This document shows positions 7,781 through 16,815 of a stretch of DNA of 35,337 nt, one piece after another. Position 1 is the first letter of the stretch. Each line of letters starts with the position of its first letter. The stretch covers positions 1 to 35,337 of the forward strand of contig JAGVEJ010000065.1 in NCBI GenBank assembly GCA_020058225.1. Direction: 5' to 3'. Source of the stretch: Candidatus Zixiibacteriota bacterium. GTDB taxonomy: Bacteria; Zixibacteria; MSB-5A5; GN15; PGXB01. Made by a program: the position numbers and the translations under genes. A model generated the notes under the pieces. It had not been told where the DNA came from, ran no database searches, and saw only the letters and a program-made list of their open reading frames with translations.

Positions 7781-10221
7781 GCCGCCGTTTTCCCCTTCTT
7801 CTTATTTTCATAATACTGATAAGCATTGAATCCCAAAATACCGCCAACGATTAAAAGGCCAAGTATGGTAAGCATCTTACCGCGGCTATTCATTGTTCCA
7901 TTATATTTGAATATAACCCGTTTGGTTCCCTCTTTGATAGGAACGGCCCTAAAAGAGCCATCGGCCCGAAGAACAGGAGCTTTTTCCCCATCGGCATAAG
8001 CCTCCCACGCATAATAATAATTATCGGCCAAGACAAGAATGCAGTTGGCCGGCGTCTGAACATCAACAACAATTGAATCAACTGCATAAGATGATATTTC
8101 AGCCGGCGGCAGGACCATTTCATTATCGGCAATATTTAATGATGGTCTTTCCTCCAGATAGACATTCTTTAACAATTCTTTTTCTCCCGAAAGAACCTTG
8201 GGGTATATATTTTTTCTATCAGGGACCACCTCATAATGATTCACCAAGAAGGCTCGTGGTAAAGCATTGGGATTTTTATACAGCACAATTGAACCGAAAT
8301 CTCTATCAACGACCAGACTGCTCGGCCCAAAATAATCGAGCGGTACTTGGGCATTTTTGGATACAAGAATATACCTCGTGCCGACAAGATTAAGAAAATG
8401 GGGGTTCATCTGATTCGCAAGTGAAGGCCCCCCCAGCAAGTCATCATACCATCTAAGCTGGTTTCCATGATATCCGGTAACTACCTCAATGCCAAAAAAC
8501 GGCAGATAATCATTGGCCACCGCTCCCAGATTGAGAACTCTGAATTGACCGGGAAGAGAATTGATATAGGTGGTCAGGGGAGTCGGTGAAAATGGCTGTC
8601 GATAATCATAATTTTCAATAAAACGGGAATTGAAGCGCATTCCATCAACCGCAGACAACAATGGAATAACAAGCAAAATAGGTAATCCCGCCTTGCGTGA
8701 AATAAAGAGCATCACTATCACTGAAGTAATTCCCACAAAAATAGTCACAATCCAAAATCCCGAGGTAATATTGGGAAGTTGCATCAAAGCCACTTGCCAT
8801 TTTGATACATTCTCTTGAACCATTTGGGTTTTAATGTCGCTATATAAAATAGAGGTATGCAAAGATAGCATCGACTCCCCGGCAATAGAATATAATATGG
8901 CAAACAAAAATAATATTCCGGGCACAATCAAAAGATATCTCAGGAGTCTCTTCCGTGTGGCTTCAGGAATCTCTCTTCCCTTATCAATTAGGTATTGCAC
9001 CCCTATTCCGGCCAGAAGCGATATGGAGAAAAGAAATAGGAACATGATTGTGCTGGGCGCACGCAATGATTTGACATTCGGTATTGTATAATAAAACAAC
9101 TTGAAAATCGGAGTGGTGTCGCCCAATGCATAAAGAAGCGCAAAAAAGGCCAGCCCGCCAAAGAAATATGCCTCCCGCCTGCGCGCAAATAAGATTCCAA
9201 TAAAAGCAAGGAATAATGAAATTATTCCGGCATATTCGGAATTATCCTTGAAGATATTTTTTCCCCAATAGTAATTATCTTTGCCGGCATTACTTCCCAC
9301 AAAATCGGGGTTTATAAGTGATATCGCCTCTTGTTCATGCATCGACCACGATGTTGCCCAATCATACCCTCTCTTGGTTTCTGCTCGGGGAGAGTACTCT
9401 GTCGTATATATATAACCCGGATAAAACTGTATTGCGGAAATCAGAAGTGCAATTACTACCGCCGCCATCAACAATCCGGCAGGCTTGACAACTTTTGAGA
9501 ATAATTGGGTCTCTTTGTATAAAATAACCAGCTTAAATAGTCCATATAGTCCAATTCCCCATAAGGCATAATACGATAACTGCGGATGCGGACTTAATAT
9601 AATCACCCCAATAACCAATCCTAATAGTGCAAAATTTAATATTGGTCTTCGCTCAAATCCTCTTTCAAGAAAAAGAATTGTCAAAGGAAATAAAGTGGTT
9701 ACAAATATCTTTCCATCATGACCCGGCGCAACCAGCGAAACCAAAAAACCCGAAAACATATACCCCACGGCGGACATCGTTGATGCTATTCGAGAAAGGC
9801 GAAACTGGCGCGCCGTAAAATACATAAAAACGCCCGCAAGAAATATATGCAGGACAAGATTCAAACCCAGCATGCGATAAAAATTACCGAAAAATTTGAG
9901 AATAGACAGAGGATAATAAATATCGCCATGGAAAGCGTCTATATAGGGCATACCGGCAAAAATATATGGATTCCACATAGGGACAGAACCAAATTGGTTA
10001 AAATACTCGACATAGAAATGTCTGAAGAATATTCCGGCAGTAAGAGTATCAGAACCATAAAGCATTTTATCCGAAAAAATAAACTCGCCAAAAAGAATCA
10101 CCACACCTATGAATAATGCAAACAGCAGAACCGGGACATAATATTTCGATTGTTCCGGATTCCAACTTCCACGGGAATATCCTCCGGTATGCTTTTCACC
10201 TGAATCTTTTCTCTTTTTCAA
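7777..10221 (-). CDS. YfhO-family multi-spanning membrane protein, putative GT-C glycosyltransferase
   Basis: This is a large polytopic protein of 814 residues. It has about a dozen membrane segments in the first 530 residues, a mainly extracytoplasmic C-terminal domain, and one last membrane helix near 790-805 followed by a Lys-rich tail. The segment MWNPYIFAGMPYIDAF close to the N-terminus is the hallmark of the YfhO family. Known Gram-positive members glycosylate teichoic or lipoteichoic acids from polyprenol-linked sugars. In this organism the acceptor is unknown. The start is a TTG preceded by GGAGA 7 nt upstream. It overlaps the DPM1-like gene downstream by 4 nt, which fits a donor-synthase and transferase pair. 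Confidence 0.82.
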   Translation of the reverse strand: MKKRKDSGEKHTGGYSRGSWNPEQSKYYVPVLLFALFIGVVILFGEFIFSDKMLYGSDTLTAGIFFRHFYVEYFNQFGSVPMWNPYIFAGMPYIDAFHGDIYYPLSILKFFGNFYRMLGLNLVLHIFLAGVFMYFTARQFRLSRIASTMSAVGYMFSGFLVSLVAPGHDGKIFVTTLFPLTILFLERGFERRPILNFALLGLVIGVIILSPHPQLSYYALWGIGLYGLFKLVILYKETQLFSKVVKPAGLLMAAVVIALLISAIQFYPGYIYTTEYSPRAETKRGYDWATSWSMHEQEAISLINPDFVGSNAGKDNYYWGKNIFKDNSEYAGIISLFLAFIGILFARRREAYFFGGLAFFALLYALGDTTPIFKLFYYTIPNVKSLRAPSTIMFLFLFSISLLAGIGVQYLIDKGREIPEATRKRLLRYLLIVPGILFLFAILYSIAGESMLSLHTSILYSDIKTQMVQENVSKWQVALMQLPNITSGFWIVTIFVGITSVIVMLFISRKAGLPILLVIPLLSAVDGMRFNSRFIENYDYRQPFSPTPLTTYINSLPGQFRVLNLGAVANDYLPFFGIEVVTGYHGNQLRWYDDLLGGPSLANQMNPHFLNLVGTRYILVSKNAQVPLDYFGPSSLVVDRDFGSIVLYKNPNALPRAFLVNHYEVVPDRKNIYPKVLSGEKELLKNVYLEERPSLNIADNEMVLPPAEISSYAVDSIVVDVQTPANCILVLADNYYYAWEAYADGEKAPVLRADGSFRAVPIKEGTKRVIFKYNGTMNSRGKMLTILGLLIVGGILGFNAYQYYENKKKGKTAA

Positions 10222-10272
10222 AATATATCTCCGGAAATAATATTATATCTTATAATAATGGATGCAGAGGGA

Positions 10273-11226
10273 TTATTTTTTCAATTGGTTATCAATATTA
10301 TCAAGTTTCTTTCTGATGACCCCAAGCTCTTCCTTCATGGCCGCTAATCCCTCCGCCAGCAATCCCAGCATAAACAGCCCAAGCCCCATCCCAAGCAGTA
10401 AGATTACCAGATATAAAAGAGGTCTAAAGCCCAAATTGTGAAAATAACGAAGATACAGGGCAATTAGTCCTATTATTATCCCAAATCCGAACGAAATTGA
10501 GCCAAAGAGACCAAAATAAAGAAGCGGTTTCTTCAGTAGAGAAATCTGCGTTTTTACCGCCAACATATCAAGAACACCAATGGGAATCCTGAAAATGGAA
10601 AATTTCGATTTCCCCCAGCGCCTCTCATAAAGAGGAATCTTGACTTCCTCAATTCTATGTCCTTTATCGGCCGCCAATACAACCAGATATCGATGCCAAT
10701 CTCTTCGCAGAAACATATCTTTAATAACATCTTTCTTAAATGCTTTGACAGAATTAAGATCATGGACTTTCAAACCAAATATCTTCCGCGATACATAATT
10801 ATATATACTCGAAACAAATTTCTTTTTATACTTTCCCTGTTTCCATCCCGTAACCACATCTGCGCCCTGAAAAATCGGCTCCACCAACGCCGGAATATCC
10901 TCCGGCAAATATTGGAGATCAGCCGGATAGAAAACAAATATATCACCGGTTGATATGGAGAAACCGGTTTGAAGCGCCTCAGTCAGTCCAATATTATAGG
11001 GATGGTTCTTATACTTTATAAATGAATATTTTTCTGCTGAAGCTTTAATCTTATCATAGGTATTATCATTGGAGCCATCGTCAACTAAAATCAACTCAAA
11101 TTGCCTTTTTGATTTCTCCGTCATTTCCTTGAATAGACGGACAAACTCATCAATATTGCCTTCTTCATTAAAGGCCGGCACAATGACTGAAATTATATTA
11201 TTCAAAATCCGAGACTTCCCTTGCAT
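10273..11226 (-). CDS. GT2 glycosyltransferase with two C-terminal membrane helices, GtrB/DPM-like
   Basis: This is an inner-membrane GT2 enzyme of the GtrB/ArnC/DPM group, expected to load a sugar onto undecaprenyl phosphate. It shows ISVIVPAFNEEGNIDEF, the VDDGSNDNT block with Asp49-Asp50, and two membrane helices in the C-terminal 80 residues, followed by a charged helical tail. The usual DADLQ motif reads PADLQ (101-105), so the first Asp is replaced. The annotated ATG overlaps the upstream gene by 29 nt and has no clear ribosome-binding site. A TTG at 11203-11205, preceded by an AAGGGAAG stretch, is a plausible alternative that would start just before ISVIVP and cut the overlap to 8 nt. 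Confidence 0.85.
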   Translation of the reverse strand: MQGKSRILNNIISVIVPAFNEEGNIDEFVRLFKEMTEKSKRQFELILVDDGSNDNTYDKIKASAEKYSFIKYKNHPYNIGLTEALQTGFSISTGDIFVFYPADLQYLPEDIPALVEPIFQGADVVTGWKQGKYKKKFVSSIYNYVSRKIFGLKVHDLNSVKAFKKDVIKDMFLRRDWHRYLVVLAADKGHRIEEVKIPLYERRWGKSKFSIFRIPIGVLDMLAVKTQISLLKKPLLYFGLFGSISFGFGIIIGLIALYLRYFHNLGFRPLLYLVILLLGMGLGLFMLGLLAEGLAAMKEELGVIRKKLDNIDNQLKK

Positions 11227-13342
11227 TCAATAAACTATCAATATTTTCCCGTAACAAATCCGAGGATGGATAATATTTTCCCGCCAATTTAAACTGCTCC
11301 ATCGCCTTATCTCTATAATCGGCATTCCCTGCCATTTTTGATATTCTAATATAGGATTCACCAAGCTTATAAAGCAAGTGGAAATCAGTCGGTGAATATT
11401 CAATGGCCCGCTTATAGAATAATTCCGCTTCATCATAAAATTTCAAATCAAATGCCATATTGCCGGAAATAAAATTGGCCGACAAATTTTGAGGATTTTT
11501 TCTCTGAAAATTCTTCATGTAATAGTTCCCTGAATCGGGCTTTTGATTAAAATAATGCCCTATGGCCAACTCAAACGGTGAAAGTTGATATTGGTTAGCC
11601 TTTAGATTTCCGGTAATTCCCGCCACCCTGCAAAGAAATACTTTTCTCCCTCCCACATAATAATGGGTAATATAGTAAGCGCTATCCATTATTTCAGGAT
11701 AATGCTTCTTGGCATATTCCTCATTGGATTTATCCAGCAAAAGATGGGTTATGGGATACTTCCTAAAAAAAGCCGTATCAACATTGGCGACGCCAAACAT
11801 ATGAATCAAATTCTGCAGGATATTTTCTTGCGACAGATCGGCCGCATACGGTCCGGAAACCACCGCTTCGGGTGAAAGAATTTTCGCCAAATCCAGGGAG
11901 TTCGCCGCCGTTGTAAATGTCGCCCTGCCCGACCAATCCCAATATTTATAGATATTGGGAGTAATAGCCAAAATAATTGCAATAATGATTAGCCCCTGTT
12001 TCAGCATAATGGGTAAAGAAAAACCTGCCGGAATAAGATATTGCTTTGCTATCAATATTATTGCCGTCAGCGCAAGAGCCATTCCCAGAAAAATCATTGG
12101 CTGAAGGCTCAAGTAAAATGATGATTCGGAAAAATCAAAATACGATTTGGTTAATTGAAACAATGGGATCATCAACAATAGAAATAAAAATATCGGAAAT
12201 GACCAATGAAGATTGCTTTGAGGTTTGACCTTCTGCAATTGGGAGGCAAGAAACACGGCCGCAAGCGCATATATCGGACAAATCATGATGGTCTGGTATC
12301 TAAGCGGGCGATAATTCCAAATCATCAGCCCTCCATAGGCGCCAATAATTAAAGCTATCAGGAATAAAACCCCCGGATTTATGCCCAAAAGCCCCTCTCT
12401 CCAATTATCTTTGCGAAACGCTCTACAAAAAAACATCAGCAACATACCCCAGGCCAGTAACGCCACAACCGGCATCCGGCTGAATAGCTGGCTTTTCAAG
12501 CCAAAAGACAAATATCTATAAAAGAAAATCCAAAATGATTGCAGAGCCATGGGCGATCCATACAAATCAACCGCCTGCTCCTCTACATATCCCGATACAG
12601 ATTCCGCCAATAGTCGGTAGCTGAAGAAATACCAGAACACCGCCACAAAAATTAATCCAATGGCAAATAGTAAATATCTCCGGATAAATTTCGCCGGTTC
12701 ATCTCGGTAATCATAGAAAAACTCATAAATTGCATAACAGACAAACGGGAATAAATAAACTACGCCAATTAATTTACTGAAAAAAATGGCTCCACCCAAA
12801 AAAATTCCTGCCAATGCCGCTGACCATAACGCCCGACTATAAACCAATATAGTTATCCCAAGAATCCCAAAGAAATTCATGCTGTTTTCAAGAAACGGCA
12901 GGCGGCCATAAAAAACTTGATTATAATCCACGGAAATTAGAGTCAGATAAATCAGAGCCGCAACATTTCCGGCCGCCTTTCGAAGAATAAAATAGATTAG
13001 AATTATTGTGGAAAAAGAGAATATTAACCCGACCATATTTGACTGGGCATAGCCAACACCAAATACCTTAAAAATGAAAAGCGCCAGCAAAGTAGTTGCA
13101 GATTTCAAGAAAAATATAAGGCGAAAATCATGAAGTGGATTAAAAGACCCATATAAAATATAATTTCTTGCATAGGAAGTATATTGCGGTGGATCGGTAT
13201 AAACATCCTGGCTCGTGGTCAAATCAACCGGCGGGTCTGCGGAAAGATGATTGGCTCTAATAAAAAGAACCATTATTGTTAAAAGTGCAAATATAACCCA
13301 TTCAGTCTTAATGGGTATATTAAAGCCGTTCTTACTTTCCAA
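11198..13342 (-). CDS. Membrane glycosyltransferase, GT-C/PMT_2-like, with C-terminal TPR region
   Basis: This 714-residue protein has about a dozen membrane segments in its first 470 residues. The first extracytoplasmic loop is acidic and Pro-rich (SQDVYTDPPQYTSYARN), as in PMT_2/ArnT-type GT-C enzymes, where an Asp in this loop is catalytic. The soluble C-terminal part ends, from about residue 615, in two or three TPR-like units, for example ANFISGNMAFDLKFYDEAE and YSPTDFHLLYKLGESYIR. It probably uses a polyprenol-linked sugar to decorate an extracytoplasmic acceptor, with the TPR part binding a partner or substrate. It overlaps the aminotransferase gene by 11 nt. Family placement is by architecture, and the donor and acceptor are unknown. 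Confidence 0.78.
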   Translation of the reverse strand: MESKNGFNIPIKTEWVIFALLTIMVLFIRANHLSADPPVDLTTSQDVYTDPPQYTSYARNYILYGSFNPLHDFRLIFFLKSATTLLALFIFKVFGVGYAQSNMVGLIFSFSTIILIYFILRKAAGNVAALIYLTLISVDYNQVFYGRLPFLENSMNFFGILGITILVYSRALWSAALAGIFLGGAIFFSKLIGVVYLFPFVCYAIYEFFYDYRDEPAKFIRRYLLFAIGLIFVAVFWYFFSYRLLAESVSGYVEEQAVDLYGSPMALQSFWIFFYRYLSFGLKSQLFSRMPVVALLAWGMLLMFFCRAFRKDNWREGLLGINPGVLFLIALIIGAYGGLMIWNYRPLRYQTIMICPIYALAAVFLASQLQKVKPQSNLHWSFPIFLFLLLMIPLFQLTKSYFDFSESSFYLSLQPMIFLGMALALTAIILIAKQYLIPAGFSLPIMLKQGLIIIAIILAITPNIYKYWDWSGRATFTTAANSLDLAKILSPEAVVSGPYAADLSQENILQNLIHMFGVANVDTAFFRKYPITHLLLDKSNEEYAKKHYPEIMDSAYYITHYYVGGRKVFLCRVAGITGNLKANQYQLSPFELAIGHYFNQKPDSGNYYMKNFQRKNPQNLSANFISGNMAFDLKFYDEAELFYKRAIEYSPTDFHLLYKLGESYIRISKMAGNADYRDKAMEQFKLAGKYYPSSDLLRENIDSLLNAREVSDFE

Positions 13343-14435
13343 AGAATTCCCTTATCTTTTCTGACACGTAATCAGCCTGATTATCGGTCATTTCCGGGTA
13401 TATCGGCAAGGATAAAATGGTCTTGGCCAATCTGTCTGTGATGGGCAAATTAGCAGAGATAAATCCGGCAGAAAGATAACCCTTTTGCTGATGAATAGGA
13501 ATCGGATAATGAATCAACGTTGGAACGCCGTTATCAGAAAGAAATTTCTGTAGTTCTTCCCGCTTCTCGATTTCAATCACAAAAAGATGGTACACCTGAT
13601 AATAATTCTCTAATTCTTGCGGCAGATTTATCGGCAATCCGGTTAGTCTTGTTCGATAGCGATATGCCACCCTGTTTCGCTCAATATTCCATTTATCAAG
13701 ATATTTCAGTTTCACACCCAAGACAGCCCCCTGAATCCCCTCCATACGGGCGTTATAACCGATCACATCGTGAAAATATTTTTTCTCCGAACCATGGTCG
13801 CGCAACTTTCGCATTTCTTTGGCAAGCCCTTTATCTGATGTCACCACCGCTCCCCCCTCGCCATAGGCGCCAAGATTTTTCCCGGGATAAAACGAAAATG
13901 CCCCGGCCAAACCATAAGAACCGGCCGGTTTGCCATTAAATTTTGCCCCATGCGCCTGACAGGCATCCTCAAGAACAATCAAATTATGCTTCACGGCAAT
14001 CGCATTTATTCTCTCCATATCAGCCATATATCCATATAAATGGACCGGTATAATTACTTTGGTCATTGATGTTATAGCCGATTCAATTTTATCAATATCA
14101 ATATTTCTGGTAAGCGGATCAACATCGACCAATATTGGCGTCGCCCCCGTATATATGATGGCCGCGGCCGTGGCAATGAAAGTATTAGCGGCGGTGACAA
14201 CCTCATCACCTGCGCCAATCCCCATCGCCTTTAGCGCCAAAAACAAGGCTGAAGTGCCCGAATTTACCGCAATCGTTTCTTCGCATTGACAATACTGGGA
14301 AAAATCCTGTTCGAATTTGGCTACAGATGGTCCCAGCACAAAACTGGAGGTATTAATCACCTGCAAAATTGCGGCATCTATTTCAGGCTTAATTGATTCA
14401 TATTGCGTCTTCAAATCAAGAAAGTTTATTTTCAT
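13332..14435 (-). CDS. DegT/DnrJ/EryC1 family sugar aminotransferase
   Basis: This is a PLP-dependent aminotransferase acting on a nucleotide-linked keto-sugar. The 367-residue reading MKINFLDLKTQYESIKPEID is the classic N-terminus of the family. The cofactor-binding Asp is in LEDACQAHGA (Asp157), and the Schiff-base lysine is Lys186 in SFYPGKNLGAYGEGG. A longer frame opens at 14474, but that codon lies upstream of the predicted -10 box (14465-14470), so the internal ATG at 14435 is chosen. It is the first gene of the envelope operon. The sugar product is likely an amino sugar used by the downstream glycosyltransferases, which is inferred from position. Confidence 0.93.
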   Translation of the reverse strand: MKINFLDLKTQYESIKPEIDAAILQVINTSSFVLGPSVAKFEQDFSQYCQCEETIAVNSGTSALFLALKAMGIGAGDEVVTAANTFIATAAAIIYTGATPILVDVDPLTRNIDIDKIESAITSMTKVIIPVHLYGYMADMERINAIAVKHNLIVLEDACQAHGAKFNGKPAGSYGLAGAFSFYPGKNLGAYGEGGAVVTSDKGLAKEMRKLRDHGSEKKYFHDVIGYNARMEGIQGAVLGVKLKYLDKWNIERNRVAYRYRTRLTGLPINLPQELENYYQVYHLFVIEIEKREELQKFLSDNGVPTLIHYPIPIHQQKGYLSAGFISANLPITDRLAKTILSLPIYPEMTDNQADYVSEKIREFFGK

Positions 14436-14464
14436 AACTTTTAATCCATTTAATTGTTTTTTCG

Positions 14465-14493
14465 AAAATAGCAAAAGGATTGAATCAAGTCAA
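14465..14493 (-). promoter_or_regulatory. Sigma-70 type promoter of the envelope operon
   Basis: On the minus strand, TTGACT (14488-14493) is followed by a 17-bp spacer and TATTTT (14465-14470), with TGC directly before the -10, giving an extended -10. It lies between the pyr terminator and the aminotransferase ATG at 14435, so it is the natural start of the operon that runs to rodA. Confidence 0.72.
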
Positions 14494-14517
14494 GCCATCA
14501 AGGTCTGGCCCTAACGG

Positions 14518-14542
14518 AAAAAAGGGCGCATGCCATACGCCC
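14518..14542 (-). terminator. Rho-independent terminator of the pyrRBC operon
   Basis: Read on the minus strand, GGGCG and CGCCC arms enclose the short ATGGCAT-containing centre, and a run of six T follows directly. The hairpin starts 23 nt after the pyrC stop. The T tract ends before the next promoter begins, separating the pyr operon from the envelope operon. Confidence 0.88.
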
Positions 14543-14565
14543 TTATAGAACTAATTACACCATGT

Positions 14566-15882
14566 CTATTTGCTCTTATAAACAATGCGCCCGCCAAGAA
14601 TAGTACAATCAACCCTACCGGACAATTTCCATCCGATAAATGGCGAGTTCTTGGATTTCGAGTGAAAATTATCTTTTCTGACCGTCCATTTTCTTTCGGC
14701 ATCAATTATGGTAATATCCGCCGGAGAACCGATTTCAAGTGTGCCGCCGGGCAATTTAAGAATACGAGCAGGATTAAATGACATCTTTGTTATGGCATCA
14801 GCCCAGGATAAATACCCCTTATCAATCAAATTCATTTTCACCAAACCAAGAGTCGTCTCCAATCCTATCATTCCTGGAGGCGCCTGATCGAACTCAACAT
14901 CCTTTTCCTCCTCAGCATGGGGAGCATGATCGGAGGAAATACAATCAATCGTGCCATCTATTAAGCCTTCAATTATGGCTTCCACATCTTTCTGTGTCCT
15001 AATAGGCGGGTTCACTCTCAAATTCGTATTAAATTCTTTTCCGATTTCGTCGTCGGTGAGCGAGAAATGATGGGGACATGCCTCTGCCGTAACATTGACA
15101 CCCTCGGACTTTGCCTGCCGAATCGCTTTAACGGCGCCTACGGTGGAAACATGGGCTATATGAAGCCTGCCTCCGGTAAAATCGCACAGTTTGATATCAC
15201 GTAATACGGCTATTTCTTCTCCCACGGCGGGACGGCCTTTTAGCCCCAATCGAGTGGATTCAAAAGATTCATTCATTACGCCGCCATCGCATAGGAACTT
15301 ATCCTCGGCGTGAGATATTATGGGAATATCAAACATCCTGGCGTATTCCAGAGCTCGGCGCATAATTTCCGGATTCTGTACAAAATTGCCATCGTCGGAA
15401 ATTGCCACGGCGCCAGCTTTCACCAAATCTCCGATTTCAGAAAGCTCCTCCCCTTTTAATGCCTTTGTAATGGCGCCAATCACAAATACCCGCGCGTCAG
15501 AATGTTCTGCCCTCGATAATACAAATTTAACCGTTTCCTGATTGTCAATGGCAGGATTAGTATTGGGCATACAACATACCGAGGTATATCCTCCGGCGGC
15601 GGCCGCCTGACATCCCGTCATGATAGTTTCTTCATCTTCACGCCCGGGTTCACGCAAATGAACATGCATATCAATAAATCCGGGTGCAATAAGCTTACCT
15701 TCTGCAGGTATAATGCTTTCGGTTGGAATTGCGGCGATATCTCTTTGAGAAATCTCTCCGGATTTAACTATCTTTGTTATTTTCCCGTCCTTAATGAAGA
15801 GGTCGGCTTCATTGCCGAAACCGATGGCCGGATCAATGACCAGACCACCCTTGATAACCATATTAAAACCTGATACTTTCAT
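14566..15882 (-). CDS. pyrC: Dihydroorotase, class I
   Basis: This enzyme cyclises carbamoyl aspartate to dihydroorotate, the third step of pyrimidine synthesis. The 438 residues are typical of the long class I type. Zinc and substrate residues are visible in order: HVHLREPG with His73 and His75, MPNTNP, AISDDGN with Asp163/164, His191 in IISHAED, His244 in HIAHVST, and SSDHAPH with Asp318. The start at 15882 abuts the pyrB stop, and a GGAGGAAGAGG stretch inside the end of pyrB serves as ribosome-binding site, supporting MKVSGFN as the start over Met8. It is the last gene before the operon terminator. Confidence 0.97.
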   Translation of the reverse strand: MKVSGFNMVIKGGLVIDPAIGFGNEADLFIKDGKITKIVKSGEISQRDIAAIPTESIIPAEGKLIAPGFIDMHVHLREPGREDEETIMTGCQAAAAGGYTSVCCMPNTNPAIDNQETVKFVLSRAEHSDARVFVIGAITKALKGEELSEIGDLVKAGAVAISDDGNFVQNPEIMRRALEYARMFDIPIISHAEDKFLCDGGVMNESFESTRLGLKGRPAVGEEIAVLRDIKLCDFTGGRLHIAHVSTVGAVKAIRQAKSEGVNVTAEACPHHFSLTDDEIGKEFNTNLRVNPPIRTQKDVEAIIEGLIDGTIDCISSDHAPHAEEEKDVEFDQAPPGMIGLETTLGLVKMNLIDKGYLSWADAITKMSFNPARILKLPGGTLEIGSPADITIIDAERKWTVRKDNFHSKSKNSPFIGWKLSGRVDCTILGGRIVYKSK

Positions 15883-16815
15883 TTATTCCTCTTCCTCCTT
15901 CTTGCCTGACAGTAAATATAGCACGGCCATTCTTACTGCCTGACCATTGGTAACCTGTTCCAATATGACTGAAGAATCACTATCGGCAACCTCATTGGTT
16001 ATTTCGACCCCCCGATTCATGGGACCGGGATGCATTATTGTGTAATTTTTATTGAGCAGGGATAATCTTTCCTTGGTGATTCCAAAAAGATTAGTGTACT
16101 CCCTCTGTGAGGGAAACATCCCAGCCTGCTGGCGTTCGAGTTGGATACGCATAATATTAACTACATCTGCCCCATCGATAGCCTTATCCAAATCAGAATA
16201 AACGTCAACGCCGAATCTTTCTACTTCGAAGGGAAGCAGGGTTGATGGCCCGCAAAGAGCGACCGATGCCCCCATGGTCTTTAGTCCCCAAATATTGGAG
16301 CGAACCACACGGGAATGTTTTATATCGCCTACCATTACCACCCTAAGTCCTTTAAGCTTCTTATACTTTCTTCTTATGGTAAACATATCCAACAAAGCCT
16401 GAGTGGGATGCTCATGAGTTCCGTCGCCGGCATTGATTATATTGGAATTGACGCATTGAGTTAGGAAATATGGTACACCCGATGATGAATGGCGAACCAC
16501 TACCATATCAATTTTCATCGCCTCAATATTGCGAACGGTATCTTTTAAAGTTTCGCCCTTCTTTACCGATGAAGTGGCAGGCGTGAAACTTATTGAATCC
16601 GCCGAAAGGCGTTTTTCCGCCAACTCAAATGAGATTCTCGTGCGAGTCGATGGCTCATAGAATAAATTGAGAACCGTAATTCCTCTGAGAGTCGGAACCT
16701 TTTTAATCGGGCGTTCAATAATCTCCCTGAAAGTCTCTGTGGTATCAAGAATAAGGGTGATTTCCTCTTCTGTCACACCTTCGAGCCCTAATAAATGACG
16801 AGAATACAACTTCAT
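15883..16815 (-). CDS. pyrB: Aspartate carbamoyltransferase, catalytic subunit
   Basis: This enzyme joins carbamoyl phosphate and aspartate to make carbamoyl aspartate, the committed step of pyrimidine synthesis. The carbamoyl phosphate-binding STRTR (56-60) lies in FYEPSTRTRISFE, and HPTQALLD (136-143), MVGDIKHSRVVRSN and MHPGPMNRGVE are all present. The 310-residue length is standard. Its start overlaps the pyrR stop by 4 nt, and its stop is directly followed by pyrC. No pyrI regulatory subunit is adjacent, which fits control by PyrR at the RNA level. Confidence 0.98.
   Translation of the reverse strand: MKLYSRHLLGLEGVTEEEITLILDTTETFREIIERPIKKVPTLRGITVLNLFYEPSTRTRISFELAEKRLSADSISFTPATSSVKKGETLKDTVRNIEAMKIDMVVVRHSSSGVPYFLTQCVNSNIINAGDGTHEHPTQALLDMFTIRRKYKKLKGLRVVMVGDIKHSRVVRSNIWGLKTMGASVALCGPSTLLPFEVERFGVDVYSDLDKAIDGADVVNIMRIQLERQQAGMFPSQREYTNLFGITKERLSLLNKNYTIMHPGPMNRGVEITNEVADSDSSVILEQVTNGQAVRMAVLYLLSGKKEEEE

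Noticed and set aside
14436-14474. Longer aminotransferase start at 14474
   Set aside because: It lies upstream of the predicted -10 box, and the family N-terminus starts at the internal ATG at 14435.
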